Below are positions 26,762 through 35,061 of a DNA stretch of 64,000 bases, piece by piece. A program made the position numbers and the translations under genes. The notes below the pieces were generated by a model. That model made no database searches. It saw nothing but the letters and a program-made list of their open reading frames with translations, and was not told where the DNA came from. The first letter of the stretch is position 1, and every line of letters begins with the position of its first letter. The stretch is from Rhizobium herbae (GTDB lineage Bacteria; Pseudomonadota; Alphaproteobacteria; Rhizobiales; Rhizobiaceae), in NCBI RefSeq assembly GCF_017873135.1, contig NZ_JAGGJV010000007.1:248001-312000 (forward strand), written 5' to 3'.

Positions 26762-27694
26762 ATGCTCACTCAGATCAAGGGACTGCACCACGTCACCTCG
26801 ATGGCGGCAGATGCCCGCACCAACAACCAGTTCTTCACCGACGTGCTCGGCCTGCGCCGGGTCAAGAAGACGGTCAACTTCGATTCGCCCGATGTCTACC
26901 ATCTCTATTATGGCGACGAGACAGGCGCGCCCGGCACGGTCATGACCTATTTCCCGTTCCCCGACATGGGTCCCGGCCGCCCCGGCACCGGCGAGGTCGG
27001 CACCACGGTCTTCTCCGTTCCCGAGGGCTCGCTCGGCTTCTGGAGTGACCGGCTTTCGCAGCGCGGTGTTACGGGTCTGAAGGCGGAAGAAACCTTCGGC
27101 GAAAAGCGGCTGAACTTTGCCGGTCCCGATGGCGACGGTTTTGCGCTGGTCGAGGTGCGGGACGACAACCGCCCTGTCTGGACCGCCAATGGCGTTTCCG
27201 AGGACCATGCGATCCGCGGCTTCCATTCGGTCGCCATGCGTCTTCGCGACGAGGGGGCAACCGCCGAACTCTTGAAGTTCATGGGCTACGAAACGCTCGA
27301 CGCCAGGGACGGCGTCACCCGGCTGATCGTACCCGGCGGCAATGGCGCCGGTCTCGTCGACCTTGAAACCATGCCGAACATCCAGCGCGGCCAGCAGGGC
27401 GCGGGCTCGGTGCACCATGTCGCCTTCTCGGTCGAAAACCGGGAAAAGCAGCTGGAGGTGCGCAAGGCCCTGATGGACACCGGCTACAATGTCACGCCGG
27501 TGATCGACCGCGACTATTTCTGGGCAATCTATTTCCGCACGCCGGGCGGCGTGCTGTTCGAGATCGCCACCAACGAACCGGGCTTCGACCGCGACGAGGA
27601 TACCGCCCATCTCGGCGAAGCGCTCAAGCTGCCGCAGCAGCACAAGCACCTGCGGCCGATCCTTGAGCAGCACCTGGCAAAGCTGGAAGGCTAA
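26762..27694 (+). CDS. Glyoxalase/extradiol ring-cleaving dioxygenase family protein (MhqO-like)
   Basis: This 310-residue protein has two vicinal-oxygen-chelate (glyoxalase) domains: residues about 5-140 (KGLHHVTSMAADARTNNQFF...) and 150-290 (IRGFHSVAMRLRD, then SVHHVAFSVEN). Metal-ligand candidates are the His in LHHVT, the His in VHHVAF and the Glu in VLFEIATNEPGF. It resembles MhqO/MhqA-type proteins of the quinone and electrophile stress response. ATG 26762 follows AAAGGGA. A hydrolase of the MhqD type follows after 12 bp, the same pairing as in Firmicutes mhq operons. No MhqR-type regulator is adjacent. Confidence 0.83.
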   Translation: MLTQIKGLHHVTSMAADARTNNQFFTDVLGLRRVKKTVNFDSPDVYHLYYGDETGAPGTVMTYFPFPDMGPGRPGTGEVGTTVFSVPEGSLGFWSDRLSQRGVTGLKAEETFGEKRLNFAGPDGDGFALVEVRDDNRPVWTANGVSEDHAIRGFHSVAMRLRDEGATAELLKFMGYETLDARDGVTRLIVPGGNGAGLVDLETMPNIQRGQQGAGSVHHVAFSVENREKQLEVRKALMDTGYNVTPVIDRDYFWAIYFRTPGGVLFEIATNEPGFDRDEDTAHLGEALKLPQQHKHLRPILEQHLAKLEG

Positions 27695-27706
27695 GGGAGA
27701 GACATC

Positions 27707-28306
27707 ATGACTGACTATGGTTACGTGCACCGGCTGAAGACCGGTGCACCCGGACATCCGATCTTCTTCGTCTTCCACGGGACCGGCGGCGACGAGCGGC
27801 AGTTCTTCGATTTCGGCGGCGACCTGCTGCCGGACGCGACGATCGTCTCGCCGCGCGGCGATGTTTCCGAACATGGCGCCGCGCGCTTCTTCCGCCGCAC
27901 CGGCGAAGGCGTCTACGACATGGCCGATCTTGCCCGGGCGACCGACAAGATGGCTGATTTCGTGACCCGGCTGGCAGCGGAGCACAAGGCATCCGAGATC
28001 ATTGGGCTTGGCTTTTCCAACGGTGCCAACATTCTCGCCAACCTCTTGATCGAGAAAAACCTGTTTGCCAAGGCGATCCTGCTGCATCCGCTCATTCCCT
28101 TCAAGCCGAAGGACAATGCGTCGCTAGCGGGCAAAAAGATCCTGATCACCGCCGGCCAGCGCGACCCGATCTGCCCGGCCCCGCTGACGCAGGCCCTTGC
28201 CGACTATTTTACGGCACAGAAGGCGAGCGTGGAAACTGAATGGCACACCGGCGGGCATGACATCCGCCCGAACGAGATCGAGGCGATTAAGCGGTTTGTG
28301 GGGTAG
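27707..28306 (+). CDS. Phospholipase/carboxylesterase-like alpha/beta hydrolase (MhqD-like)
   Basis: This is a 199-residue serine hydrolase. The nucleophile elbow is GLGFSNGAN (GxSxG form), the oxyanion-hole segment is FVFHGTGGDERQFF, the acid is probably the Asp of AGQRDPICP and the His is in HTGGHDI. It belongs to the small carboxylesterase group that includes MhqD. It is co-transcribed with the glyoxalase-family gene and probably acts on an electrophile-derived ester or adduct. It ends just before a 160-bp palindromic element. Confidence 0.85.
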   Translation: MTDYGYVHRLKTGAPGHPIFFVFHGTGGDERQFFDFGGDLLPDATIVSPRGDVSEHGAARFFRRTGEGVYDMADLARATDKMADFVTRLAAEHKASEIIGLGFSNGANILANLLIEKNLFAKAILLHPLIPFKPKDNASLAGKKILITAGQRDPICPAPLTQALADYFTAQKASVETEWHTGGHDIRPNEIEAIKRFVG

Positions 28307-28323
28307 TCGCCCCGTATGCAACT

Positions 28324-28485
28324 GAGATCGGGGATGCTTTACCCCCCTCTGTCGGCGACGCCGACATCTCCCCCACAAGGGGGGAGATCACCAGCGACCC
28401 CGAATTCACCGGGGAAAAGAATGATCTCCCCCCTTGTGGGGGAGATGTCACGCAGTGACAGAGGGGGGTAAGTCTCCCCGATCTC
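28324..28485. repeat. Large rhizobial palindromic intergenic element (RIME-like)
   Basis: Nested inverted repeats: outer arms GAGATCGGGGA / TCCCCGATCTC (28324-28334, 28475-28485), middle arms of 15 bp (28339-28353, 28457-28471) and inner perfect 28-bp arms (28363-28390, 28422-28449), each itself palindromic (CTCCCCCACAAGGGGGGAG). It lies exactly between the stops of mhqD and ggt. It resembles mosaic intergenic repeats of Rhizobium. The family name is from memory. Confidence 0.8.
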
Positions 28486-28486
28486 C

Positions 28487-30232
28487 TCAATATCCCCGTG
28501 CCGCCCCCGACGCTGCCCGGCTGTCCATGGCGCCATTGTAGCGCGCGCCGCCGCCTTCCTCGATCTCCGCGAGGTTCTTGCCGCCGACCAGGATGCCCGC
28601 CGCCTGGCCCCAGATCGGCCAGCTGGCGTCGATCTGGACGTCGTGGCCCATCTCGGTCAACAGCTTCAACGTGTCGGACGAGAGGGCGAAGGGCTCCATG
28701 TAGACCTTGTCGGGCAGCCACTGATGGTGGATGCGTGGCGCGTCGATGGCTTCCTGGATGCTCATGCCGTGATCGATGACGTTGATGATCGCTTCCAGCG
28801 TGATGGTGATGATGCGGGCGCCGCCGGGGCTGCCGATGACCATGAAGGGCTTGCCGTCCTTCGAGATGATCGTCGGGCTCATCGACGACAGCGGCGTCTT
28901 CTTCGGCGCGATCGCATTGGCCTCGCCCTGCACCAGACCGTAGAGGTTCGGCGATCCCGGCTTCGAGGTGAAATCGTCCATCTCGTTGTTGAGCAGGATG
29001 CCGGTTCCGGGCGCAACGACGCCTGCGCCGAATGAGCCGTTCAGCGTATAGGTAACGGCAACGGCGTTGCCGTCATTGTCGACGATCGAATAATGCGTCG
29101 TCTCGGTGCTTTCGCCCATGCCCTTCGGCATCAGTTCTTTCGAGACCCCGGCCTTGAACGGATTGATTTTTTCGCGGATCTCCTTGGCATAGGCCTTGTC
29201 GGTGAGCTTTTCGACCGGGTTTTCGACGAAATCCGGATCGCCGAGCGCCGAGTTGCGGTCGACATAGGCATGGCGCATGGCCTCGACCATGGCATGCACG
29301 GTCTCGGCCGAGCCATAGCCGAGATAGGAGAGCGGATAACCTTCCAGCACGTTGAGAATCTCGCAGATGATGACGCCACCCGAGCTTGGCGGCGGCGAGG
29401 AGGCGATCTCGTAGCCGCGGTAATTGCAGGTCACAGGCTTCAGCTCGCGCACTGTATATTGCTCGAAATCGGCCTTGGCGAGAATGCCGCCGGTGGCAGC
29501 GCTCGCCTTGACGATGTCGTCGGCGATCGCGCCCTTGTAGAAGGCGTCCGGGCCTTTTTCCGAAATGCTTGAAAGGCTTGCGGCCAGTTCCGGCTGGACC
29601 AGCGTCTCGCCGATCGAAAAGGTCTTGCCGTCGGGTTTGAGGAAGATCGCGGCGGCGGCCTTGTCCTTCGACAGTTTTTTCGCACCATTCTGCAGCGAGG
29701 CGACGTCGCCCTGATCGAGGACGAAGCCGTCCTTGGCGAAGCGGATGGCCGGTGCCAGCAGGTCCTCGCGCGACAGCGTGCCGTATTTTTCGCGAGCGGT
29801 CTCGAAGCCCATGACCGAACCGGGAACGCCGACCGCCAGATAGCCGGCGGTGCTGGCGCCCTTGACGATCTCGCCCTTGTCATCAAGATACATCGTCTTG
29901 GTCGAAGCCATCGGCGCGCGTTCGCGGAAATCGAGGAAAGTGGTCTTGCCGTCCTTCAGCCGGATGGTCATGAAGCCGCCACCGCCGATATTGCCGGCGG
30001 TCGGATAGACGACAGCCAGCGCATACCCGACGGCAACCGCCGCATCGACGGCATTGCCGCCCTTCTTCAACACCTCGACACCGACATCGGAGGCGAGATG
30101 CTGGGCGGTGACGACCATGCCATGCTCGGCCTTGACCGGCTCGGGCGAAGCGGCGAAGGCCGGTTGCAGAGGCATGAGGGCGACGGAGATGATGAGGGCG
30201 GCGAAGGTGCCGCGACGGGCGACGGGTATCAT
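28487..30232 (-). CDS. ggt: Gamma-glutamyltransferase
   Basis: The predicted 581-residue periplasmic enzyme of the Ntn-hydrolase fold cleaves gamma-glutamyl bonds of glutathione and transfers or hydrolyses the glutamyl group. A signal peptide is present (LIISVALMPLQPAFA). GGNAVDAAVAVGYAL and TAGNIGGGGFMTIRL are typical of the large subunit. Autoprocessing should occur before the Thr of TTHYSIVDNDGNAVAVTY, which becomes the nucleophile of the small subunit. GSPGGARI near the C-terminus binds substrate. ATG 30232 has GGGAGAA upstream. An open frame continuing further upstream is non-coding in character. The stop codon directly abuts the palindromic element. Confidence 0.93.
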   Translation of the reverse strand: MIPVARRGTFAALIISVALMPLQPAFAASPEPVKAEHGMVVTAQHLASDVGVEVLKKGGNAVDAAVAVGYALAVVYPTAGNIGGGGFMTIRLKDGKTTFLDFRERAPMASTKTMYLDDKGEIVKGASTAGYLAVGVPGSVMGFETAREKYGTLSREDLLAPAIRFAKDGFVLDQGDVASLQNGAKKLSKDKAAAAIFLKPDGKTFSIGETLVQPELAASLSSISEKGPDAFYKGAIADDIVKASAATGGILAKADFEQYTVRELKPVTCNYRGYEIASSPPPSSGGVIICEILNVLEGYPLSYLGYGSAETVHAMVEAMRHAYVDRNSALGDPDFVENPVEKLTDKAYAKEIREKINPFKAGVSKELMPKGMGESTETTHYSIVDNDGNAVAVTYTLNGSFGAGVVAPGTGILLNNEMDDFTSKPGSPNLYGLVQGEANAIAPKKTPLSSMSPTIISKDGKPFMVIGSPGGARIITITLEAIINVIDHGMSIQEAIDAPRIHHQWLPDKVYMEPFALSSDTLKLLTEMGHDVQIDASWPIWGQAAGILVGGKNLAEIEEGGGARYNGAMDSRAASGAARGY

Positions 30233-30354
30233 GGTGTTCTCCCGGTTCCGGTTTTTCGGATAAGGCATCTTTGCCGAGATCGGTCGGCAATGCCACCCTT
30301 TGGGGATGGAAAACTGCCGCTGAGACGGAGAGACGGTACATTCAGAGCGTGTGG

Positions 30355-30406
30355 CCCCCTCATCCGGCGCCGTGCGCCACCTTCTCCCCGCCGGGGAGAA
30401 GAGGGA
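30355..30406. repeat. Partial copy of the palindromic element also found at 54550-54603
   Basis: A CCCCCTCATCCGG start, then CACCTTCTCCCCGC and GGGGAGAAGAGGG, are shared with the right half of the 54.5-kb element. This copy has one half only. Confidence 0.65.
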
Positions 30407-30480
30407 GATTGCGGCAGCTTCAACGCCCTTCAGCCACGCCCGGAAAATCCGCCGTGGGTTTGCTTTTGTGTTACTTGGCC

Positions 30481-30536
30481 GGGGCGCTGGAAAGTGCCGA
30501 TGACTAAGTAATGTATATGACGCCTTCCAGCGCCCC
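30481..30536. repeat. 12-bp inverted repeat
   Basis: GGGGCGCTGGAA (30481-30492) and TTCCAGCGCCCC (30525-30536) are perfectly complementary around a 32-nt AT-richer spacer. Role unknown. Confidence 0.6.
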
Positions 30537-31016
30537 GTTCGATGGTCGTCGGCGGCAACTCCGGTTCCTCTTTGACCGACATTCGCGTCAGCCTTCTGTG
30601 CCACACAGGCACGTCCGCAGCCGCAGCAGCCTGCGGAGGGGAACCATTTTCTGCTCGCCCACCGGATGAAGGCCTACGTCCTTCCCGCACCCGGCACCGG
30701 CCCCGCCTCACTGCCACGCCTGGCAGCGTATCCATTGGCGGAACGACGTCAGGATGACACAGGTTTTAAGGGCGGGGATCAGCGGGGATGATTTTTGAGT
30801 GGAAAGGAATTTTGAGGTGTGGCTGGGGCATCTCAAAGCTCTCCGTCATGCCTGTGCTTGTCACAGGCATCCAGCCACCGCGTGTCGGCGCGGTGAGAGA
30901 GTGGTCATGTCGGGTTGAGGAGTCTCTGCGCCATGGACATGGCGCGCTGGATCCCCACCAAAGGGCGAGGAAGACGGAAGGATATAACGCCCCAGGGAAC
31001 CGTTTGCGTCACATTT

Positions 31017-32879
31017 TCAAGCGACGATGCAGGTTATTTCGAAGGGAGCAAGGCGCGCCCACGCCGAGGGCATGCCGAGCTGTCCTGTGTCAACGGACAG
31101 TTCCTCGGCGGTGAGATTGACGACCCAGACCGCGTGGCCGCTGGGCGCCCCCACCTGAAACGCCAGCACCTTGCCCGGCTTCGACGAAGTCACCGCCTGC
31201 CACCTCTGTCCGGCCATTTCCGCCAGTCCTTTGACGATCGCATGGAGCGGCCGTTGTCCGCCCTCGGAAACCGGCTCGCCCTTGCCGGCATAGAGCCCGA
31301 ACGGGCCGGTCAGCGCCGACAGCGTCAATGTTTCGAGACCGGCGTCCAGCACCGATGCGGCATAACCGGCGGCGAAGGCGGCGGCAAACCGGGCGTTGTG
31401 GCGGGGGTCGCGGTTGGCCATCGGGATGCGGCCGCCATCCGGGTTGTCCATCGTGCGGCTGCCATAGGGGTTCTGGCGCATGGGGATGGTCGAGGGGCCG
31501 AGGCGGTAGGGTTTGTCGCCGTAGATGGCGCGGACGGACCTTGTGATGAAGGGCAGGGCCTCGAGCGTCTGCATGACGCTGATATCGTCGGCGGCATGGA
31601 CGATCGGGTTGGTGCAGTGGCTGATGAAAGCGAGGTTTTCGCCGGGCACGCGCTTGCGGTTGAGCTCGGTGAAATAGGAGAGCATACCGCCGCCGAGGCG
31701 AACACCGGGAAAGGCTTTCGCGGCCGCCGCGTAAACATCCTCGAGTGGCGGGCAATCGGGCCACTGGCTGCCGGGCGGGGTCGATTGCCGATCGACGGAG
31801 GGGCAGACCATGATGGCGTCGGGTGCGAAACCGGCAGCGCGCATCCGGGCCGCGATCTCCTGCATTTCCGCGTCGAGCGGGCGCTGGCAGGGGACGGCGA
31901 TTTCGAGGGTGGTGGTACCATTGTGGATCGCGGCTAAGGCGGCGAAATCGATGAAGGCGCTGATGTCATGACCGGCTGCGGGATCGAAATGGAAGAGCAG
32001 GTCCTGGGCCTTTGGCGCGTCCGGCCGCTGAAGGGCGGTGAGGCTGGCTTTGGCTTCTTCCGGTGTGATCAGCAGGCCGATGGCGGGCATGGTCCCGGTC
32101 ACAGTGCCGGGGGTGAGGCTGATAATGGGGCCATTTCCGCCGGATGCGGGGCGATTGCCCGAGGCGGGGCGGCTGTCGGTGATCGTCAGGGTGATCTGCT
32201 GGCTGACCGGCTCGTTTGCCGGGATCCGGTAGGGCCAGGGCAAAGCGAGGGGGCGGACATAGGTCTTGTAGGAGGCGTCCGACCAGTTGCGCTGGTCCTC
32301 CATCTCGAACGTGTCGCCGTCCATGCGGCATTCGACGCTGACGCCGGGGAGCGCCATGTGGGTGATGGCGCGCATGTCCTTGAACGGCTGCCAGGGGTCG
32401 ATGAGGTCGGGCAGCTGGGTGTCTTCGACTGTGCCGTCGACATGCTCGACGGTGACGGGCGTGCCGGCGACGCCGACGATCGGGTGCAGGATGCAGAAGC
32501 CGCAGCGGTTGGTCTCGAAACCGGTGGCCGAACGGGCCTCTGCCCTGAAGGTCAGCGTGCCGCCGGCGGTGCCTTCGATCGAGGCGACGATGTCGAGAAA
32601 GGTGTCGTCCGGGCCTTGGCAACGCGCATTGTAGGCAACGGTGAAGCCGGTCTCCGTTTCCGTGACCGCAAGAATCGACAAAGCGGGATCATAGGTGCCC
32701 CAGTCGCGATCGCGGACCAGATAGGAAATCGCGCGCAGTATCTCGACGCCGTCATAGGTAATCGCGCGCAGATTGCCGCCGGCAAGCTGCGCCGTCAGCT
32801 TTCCGGCCTTGAGGACTTGCGGGGCGGATTCGGTTTTCTTTGTGCCGTAAAGCTGGAAGACAAGGTCGGCGCCGGTCAT
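31017..32879 (-). CDS. apnL: D-apionate lactonase
   Basis: The predicted 620-residue cytosolic protein has no signal peptide. It does not resemble the common sugar lactonases. Its size, its ATGA overlap with a Gfo/Idh/MocA dehydrogenase and its place with apnO, oiaX and oiaK match ApnL, which opens apionolactone to D-apionate. The C-terminal part contains GLYAGKGEPVSEGGQRPLHAIVKG-like segments and a beta-rich tail. N-terminal beta-rich and central glycosidase-like barrel regions are suggested by the sequence but no catalytic residue can be assigned by eye. It is the last gene of the minus-strand apnO operon. Assignment rests on context and remembered family similarity. Confidence 0.78.
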   Translation of the reverse strand: MTGADLVFQLYGTKKTESAPQVLKAGKLTAQLAGGNLRAITYDGVEILRAISYLVRDRDWGTYDPALSILAVTETETGFTVAYNARCQGPDDTFLDIVASIEGTAGGTLTFRAEARSATGFETNRCGFCILHPIVGVAGTPVTVEHVDGTVEDTQLPDLIDPWQPFKDMRAITHMALPGVSVECRMDGDTFEMEDQRNWSDASYKTYVRPLALPWPYRIPANEPVSQQITLTITDSRPASGNRPASGGNGPIISLTPGTVTGTMPAIGLLITPEEAKASLTALQRPDAPKAQDLLFHFDPAAGHDISAFIDFAALAAIHNGTTTLEIAVPCQRPLDAEMQEIAARMRAAGFAPDAIMVCPSVDRQSTPPGSQWPDCPPLEDVYAAAAKAFPGVRLGGGMLSYFTELNRKRVPGENLAFISHCTNPIVHAADDISVMQTLEALPFITRSVRAIYGDKPYRLGPSTIPMRQNPYGSRTMDNPDGGRIPMANRDPRHNARFAAAFAAGYAASVLDAGLETLTLSALTGPFGLYAGKGEPVSEGGQRPLHAIVKGLAEMAGQRWQAVTSSKPGKVLAFQVGAPSGHAVWVVNLTAEELSVDTGQLGMPSAWARLAPFEITCIVA

Positions 32880-33910
32880 TTCAGCAAGGTTCCGATATCG
32901 ACGGTGGCCTTGCTGGCCGCACTTTCATAGGCCGCCTCGACGAGCGCGAAGGTCTTGAGGTTATCCGCGCCGGACGTAGAGGTTTCCTTCCCATGGCGCA
33001 GACTGTCGGTCCAATGCTGCTGGATGGCGAAGACGCTTTCCTGGATATTGTGCCATGGACGCGACGCCCAGGGCAGAAGCGTCGGGGCGACGTCGCTGTT
33101 GACGGTGCCCCCGGCATTGGTGACCTGCAGCTCATAGCCCTGCGACAGCCGCAGCGAGCCTTCGGTACCGTCGATTTCGATCAGCGTTTCTGGAAAAGGC
33201 TCTGTTGCCTGTTTCGTGGCATAGCTGACATCGACGATGGAGGTTGCGCCGCTGTCGTGGTCGAGCAGGATGGTGGCGACGTCCTCGCCGTTGATCTTCG
33301 GATTGACGCGTTTGGTGCGGGCCGACAGCGCGGTGACGTCGCCGAGAATATAGCGGGCGATATCCAGCGTGTGGATGCCGAGATCCTCGATGATGAAGCG
33401 CTTGCCTTCGGCAAGGTAAGGCTGGCCGGAAAAGACGTCGTAGCCGGAGCGGAAGGAAAAGCGGCCCCAGAAGGGCGTGCCGATCGCGCCGGAATCCAGC
33501 GCCTTGCGGACAGCCTGGATCGGCGTCTGCCAGCGGAAATTCTCGTGGATCATCAGCGGAATGCCGGCGGCGGCGCAGGCCGCGACCATGGCCTTGGCAT
33601 CGGCGAGCGTCGGGGCAAACGGCTTCTGGCAGATGGCCGGAACCCTGTGGGCGGCAGCCATCTCCACCAACGCGCGGTGGCTGTTGACGGTGGTGGCGAT
33701 ATCGACGAACTCGAAGCCGCCATCGGCAAACATCTGGGCGGCATCGGTGTAGCGGCGCACGATACCGAACTGGTCGCCGACGATCTTCAGGCGCTTAGGG
33801 TCACGGTCGCAGATGGCGACGATGGCGGCACCCTTGACGTCGTTCCAGCCGTGCATCTGGTTGACGGCGAAGAAGCCGCAGCCGATCAGGGCGCCCTTCA
33901 GGTCTGGCAT
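32876..33910 (-). CDS. apsD: D-apiose dehydrogenase (Gfo/Idh/MocA family)
   Basis: This is a 344-residue NAD(P)-dependent sugar dehydrogenase. The Rossmann part has ALIGCGFFAVNQMHGW and IVAICDRDPKR, the family Lys is in ICQKPFAPTLADA, and the C-terminal domain has IIEDLGIHTLDIARYILGDV with the conserved DxGxHxxD. In this locus it should oxidise D-apiose to D-apionolactone, the substrate of ApnL. GGAAGG lies upstream of the ATG. Its stop overlaps the apnL start by 4 bp, and a 20-bp hairpin separates it from the permease gene upstream. The substrate is inferred from the locus. Confidence 0.82.
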   Translation of the reverse strand: MPDLKGALIGCGFFAVNQMHGWNDVKGAAIVAICDRDPKRLKIVGDQFGIVRRYTDAAQMFADGGFEFVDIATTVNSHRALVEMAAAHRVPAICQKPFAPTLADAKAMVAACAAAGIPLMIHENFRWQTPIQAVRKALDSGAIGTPFWGRFSFRSGYDVFSGQPYLAEGKRFIIEDLGIHTLDIARYILGDVTALSARTKRVNPKINGEDVATILLDHDSGATSIVDVSYATKQATEPFPETLIEIDGTEGSLRLSQGYELQVTNAGGTVNSDVAPTLLPWASRPWHNIQESVFAIQQHWTDSLRHGKETSTSGADNLKTFALVEAAYESAASKATVDIGTLLK

Positions 33911-33940
33911 AAAGTTCTTTCCTTCCCAATCTAAAAAGAA

Positions 33941-33985
33941 CCCCTCCCCAACCCCTCCCCCTTGTGGGGAGGGGTTGGGGAGGGG
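33941..33985 (-). terminator. Strong intercistronic hairpin between permease and apsD
   Basis: A perfect 20-bp stem of CCCCTCCCCA-type sequence with its complement and a 5-nt loop, 11 bp after the permease stop. There is no T-tract on the minus strand, so it probably acts as an mRNA stabiliser, processing or partial termination site. It may be a repeat copy. Confidence 0.6.
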
Positions 33986-33996
33986 TCTTAAAAACC

Positions 33997-35061
33997 TTAA
34001 CCCTTCTTCGCCAGCTGCATCAACGTCACCTGCTGCTGCAAGCGGCGCTGGGCCTGGTCAACCACCACGGCGACGATGATGACGATGCCCTTGATGACCA
34101 TCTGCCAGAAGGAGGAGACGCCCATCATCACCAGGCCATCGGACAGAATGCCGATGACGAAGGCGCCGATGATGGTGCCGCCGATCGTGCCGCGGCCGCC
34201 GGACATCGATGTACCGCCGAGAACGGCCGCAGCGATGGCGTTGAGCTCGAAGGAATTGCCGGTGGCCGGATGCGAGGCCATCAGCTCCGAGGAGATGACG
34301 ATGCCGACGATGGCGGCGCAGAAGCCGGAGAACATGTAGACGAACATCTTGACGCGATCGACGCGGATGCCGGACATGCGGGCGGCGCGCTCGTTGCCGC
34401 CGACGGCAAAGATCTGCCGGCCGATCGGCACGTATTTCGCCACATAGGCGGCGGCGAGCGCTACGACGATGAGGATCCAGATTGATACCGGCAGGCCGAT
34501 GATGCGGCCGGAACCGAGGAAGCCGAAGCCGGTGGTGGCAAGCTCTTCCTTGCCGACGAGGTTCGGGAAGGTCTGGCCGTCCGAGGAGAGCAGCGCAAAT
34601 CCGCGTGCGACGTAGAGCGTGCCGAGCGTGGCGATGAAGGGGGCGACGTTGAGCCTGGTGATCAACAGGCCGTTGATGGCGCCGATGACGATGCCGACGG
34701 CGAGCGTGATCAGGCAGACCTCGACGACGTTGAAATACATCGTATAGCCGATCTGCAGGTCGATGCCGTTGAGGATCAAGCCGCCGGCGACCATGCCGCA
34801 GAGGCCGACGATCGAACCGACCGACAGGTCGATGCCGCCGGTGATGATGACGAAGGTCATGCCCATGGCGAGGAAGGCGTTCAGCGCCACGTGCTTCGAC
34901 ATCAGGATGATGTTGGCCGTCGACAGGAAGTTCGGCGCGAAGACCGAGAAGAAGGCGATGACGGCGAAGAGGGCGATGAACGTGCGCAGCTTCATCAGCG
35001 TCAGGAGGATCGAGCCGCCGTCAACAGCGGGTACTTTTTCGGTCGCGGTTGCCGTGGTCAT
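33997..35061 (-). CDS. Sugar ABC transporter permease (RbsC-like), probable D-apiose importer
   Basis: This is a 354-residue inner-membrane permease of the RbsC/BPD_transp_2 family with about ten hydrophobic segments. Typical motifs are MGMTFVIITGGIDLSVGSIVGLCGM and AIAAAVLGGTSMSGGRGTIGGTIIGAF. The ATG at 35061 overlaps the ATPase stop by one base, and a GTG one codon upstream would overlap it by 4 bp. It works with the following ATPase and binding protein to import a pentose, here probably D-apiose. Confidence 0.88.
   Translation of the reverse strand: MTTATATEKVPAVDGGSILLTLMKLRTFIALFAVIAFFSVFAPNFLSTANIILMSKHVALNAFLAMGMTFVIITGGIDLSVGSIVGLCGMVAGGLILNGIDLQIGYTMYFNVVEVCLITLAVGIVIGAINGLLITRLNVAPFIATLGTLYVARGFALLSSDGQTFPNLVGKEELATTGFGFLGSGRIIGLPVSIWILIVVALAAAYVAKYVPIGRQIFAVGGNERAARMSGIRVDRVKMFVYMFSGFCAAIVGIVISSELMASHPATGNSFELNAIAAAVLGGTSMSGGRGTIGGTIIGAFVIGILSDGLVMMGVSSFWQMVIKGIVIIVAVVVDQAQRRLQQQVTLMQLAKKG

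Larger units (their letters stand above)
30233..31016. other. 784-bp intergenic region with repeat fragments and no gene
   Basis: I find no supportable gene. Short frames here are Arg/Pro-rich and repeat-derived. The region holds a partial RIME-like repeat (30355-30406), a 12-bp inverted repeat (30481-30536), and REP-like hairpins at 30848-30870 (9-bp stem) and 30928-30945 (7-bp stem). The ggt promoter should also lie here. Confidence 0.6.

Noticed and set aside
28487-30604. Extended ggt frame starting at 30604
   Set aside because: The extra 124 residues include repeat-derived sequence. The signal peptide and ribosome-binding sequence fix the start at 30232.
30542-31114. Short plus-strand frames in the ggt-apnL intergenic region
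   Set aside because: Repeat-derived, Arg/Pro-rich, without ribosome-binding sequences.
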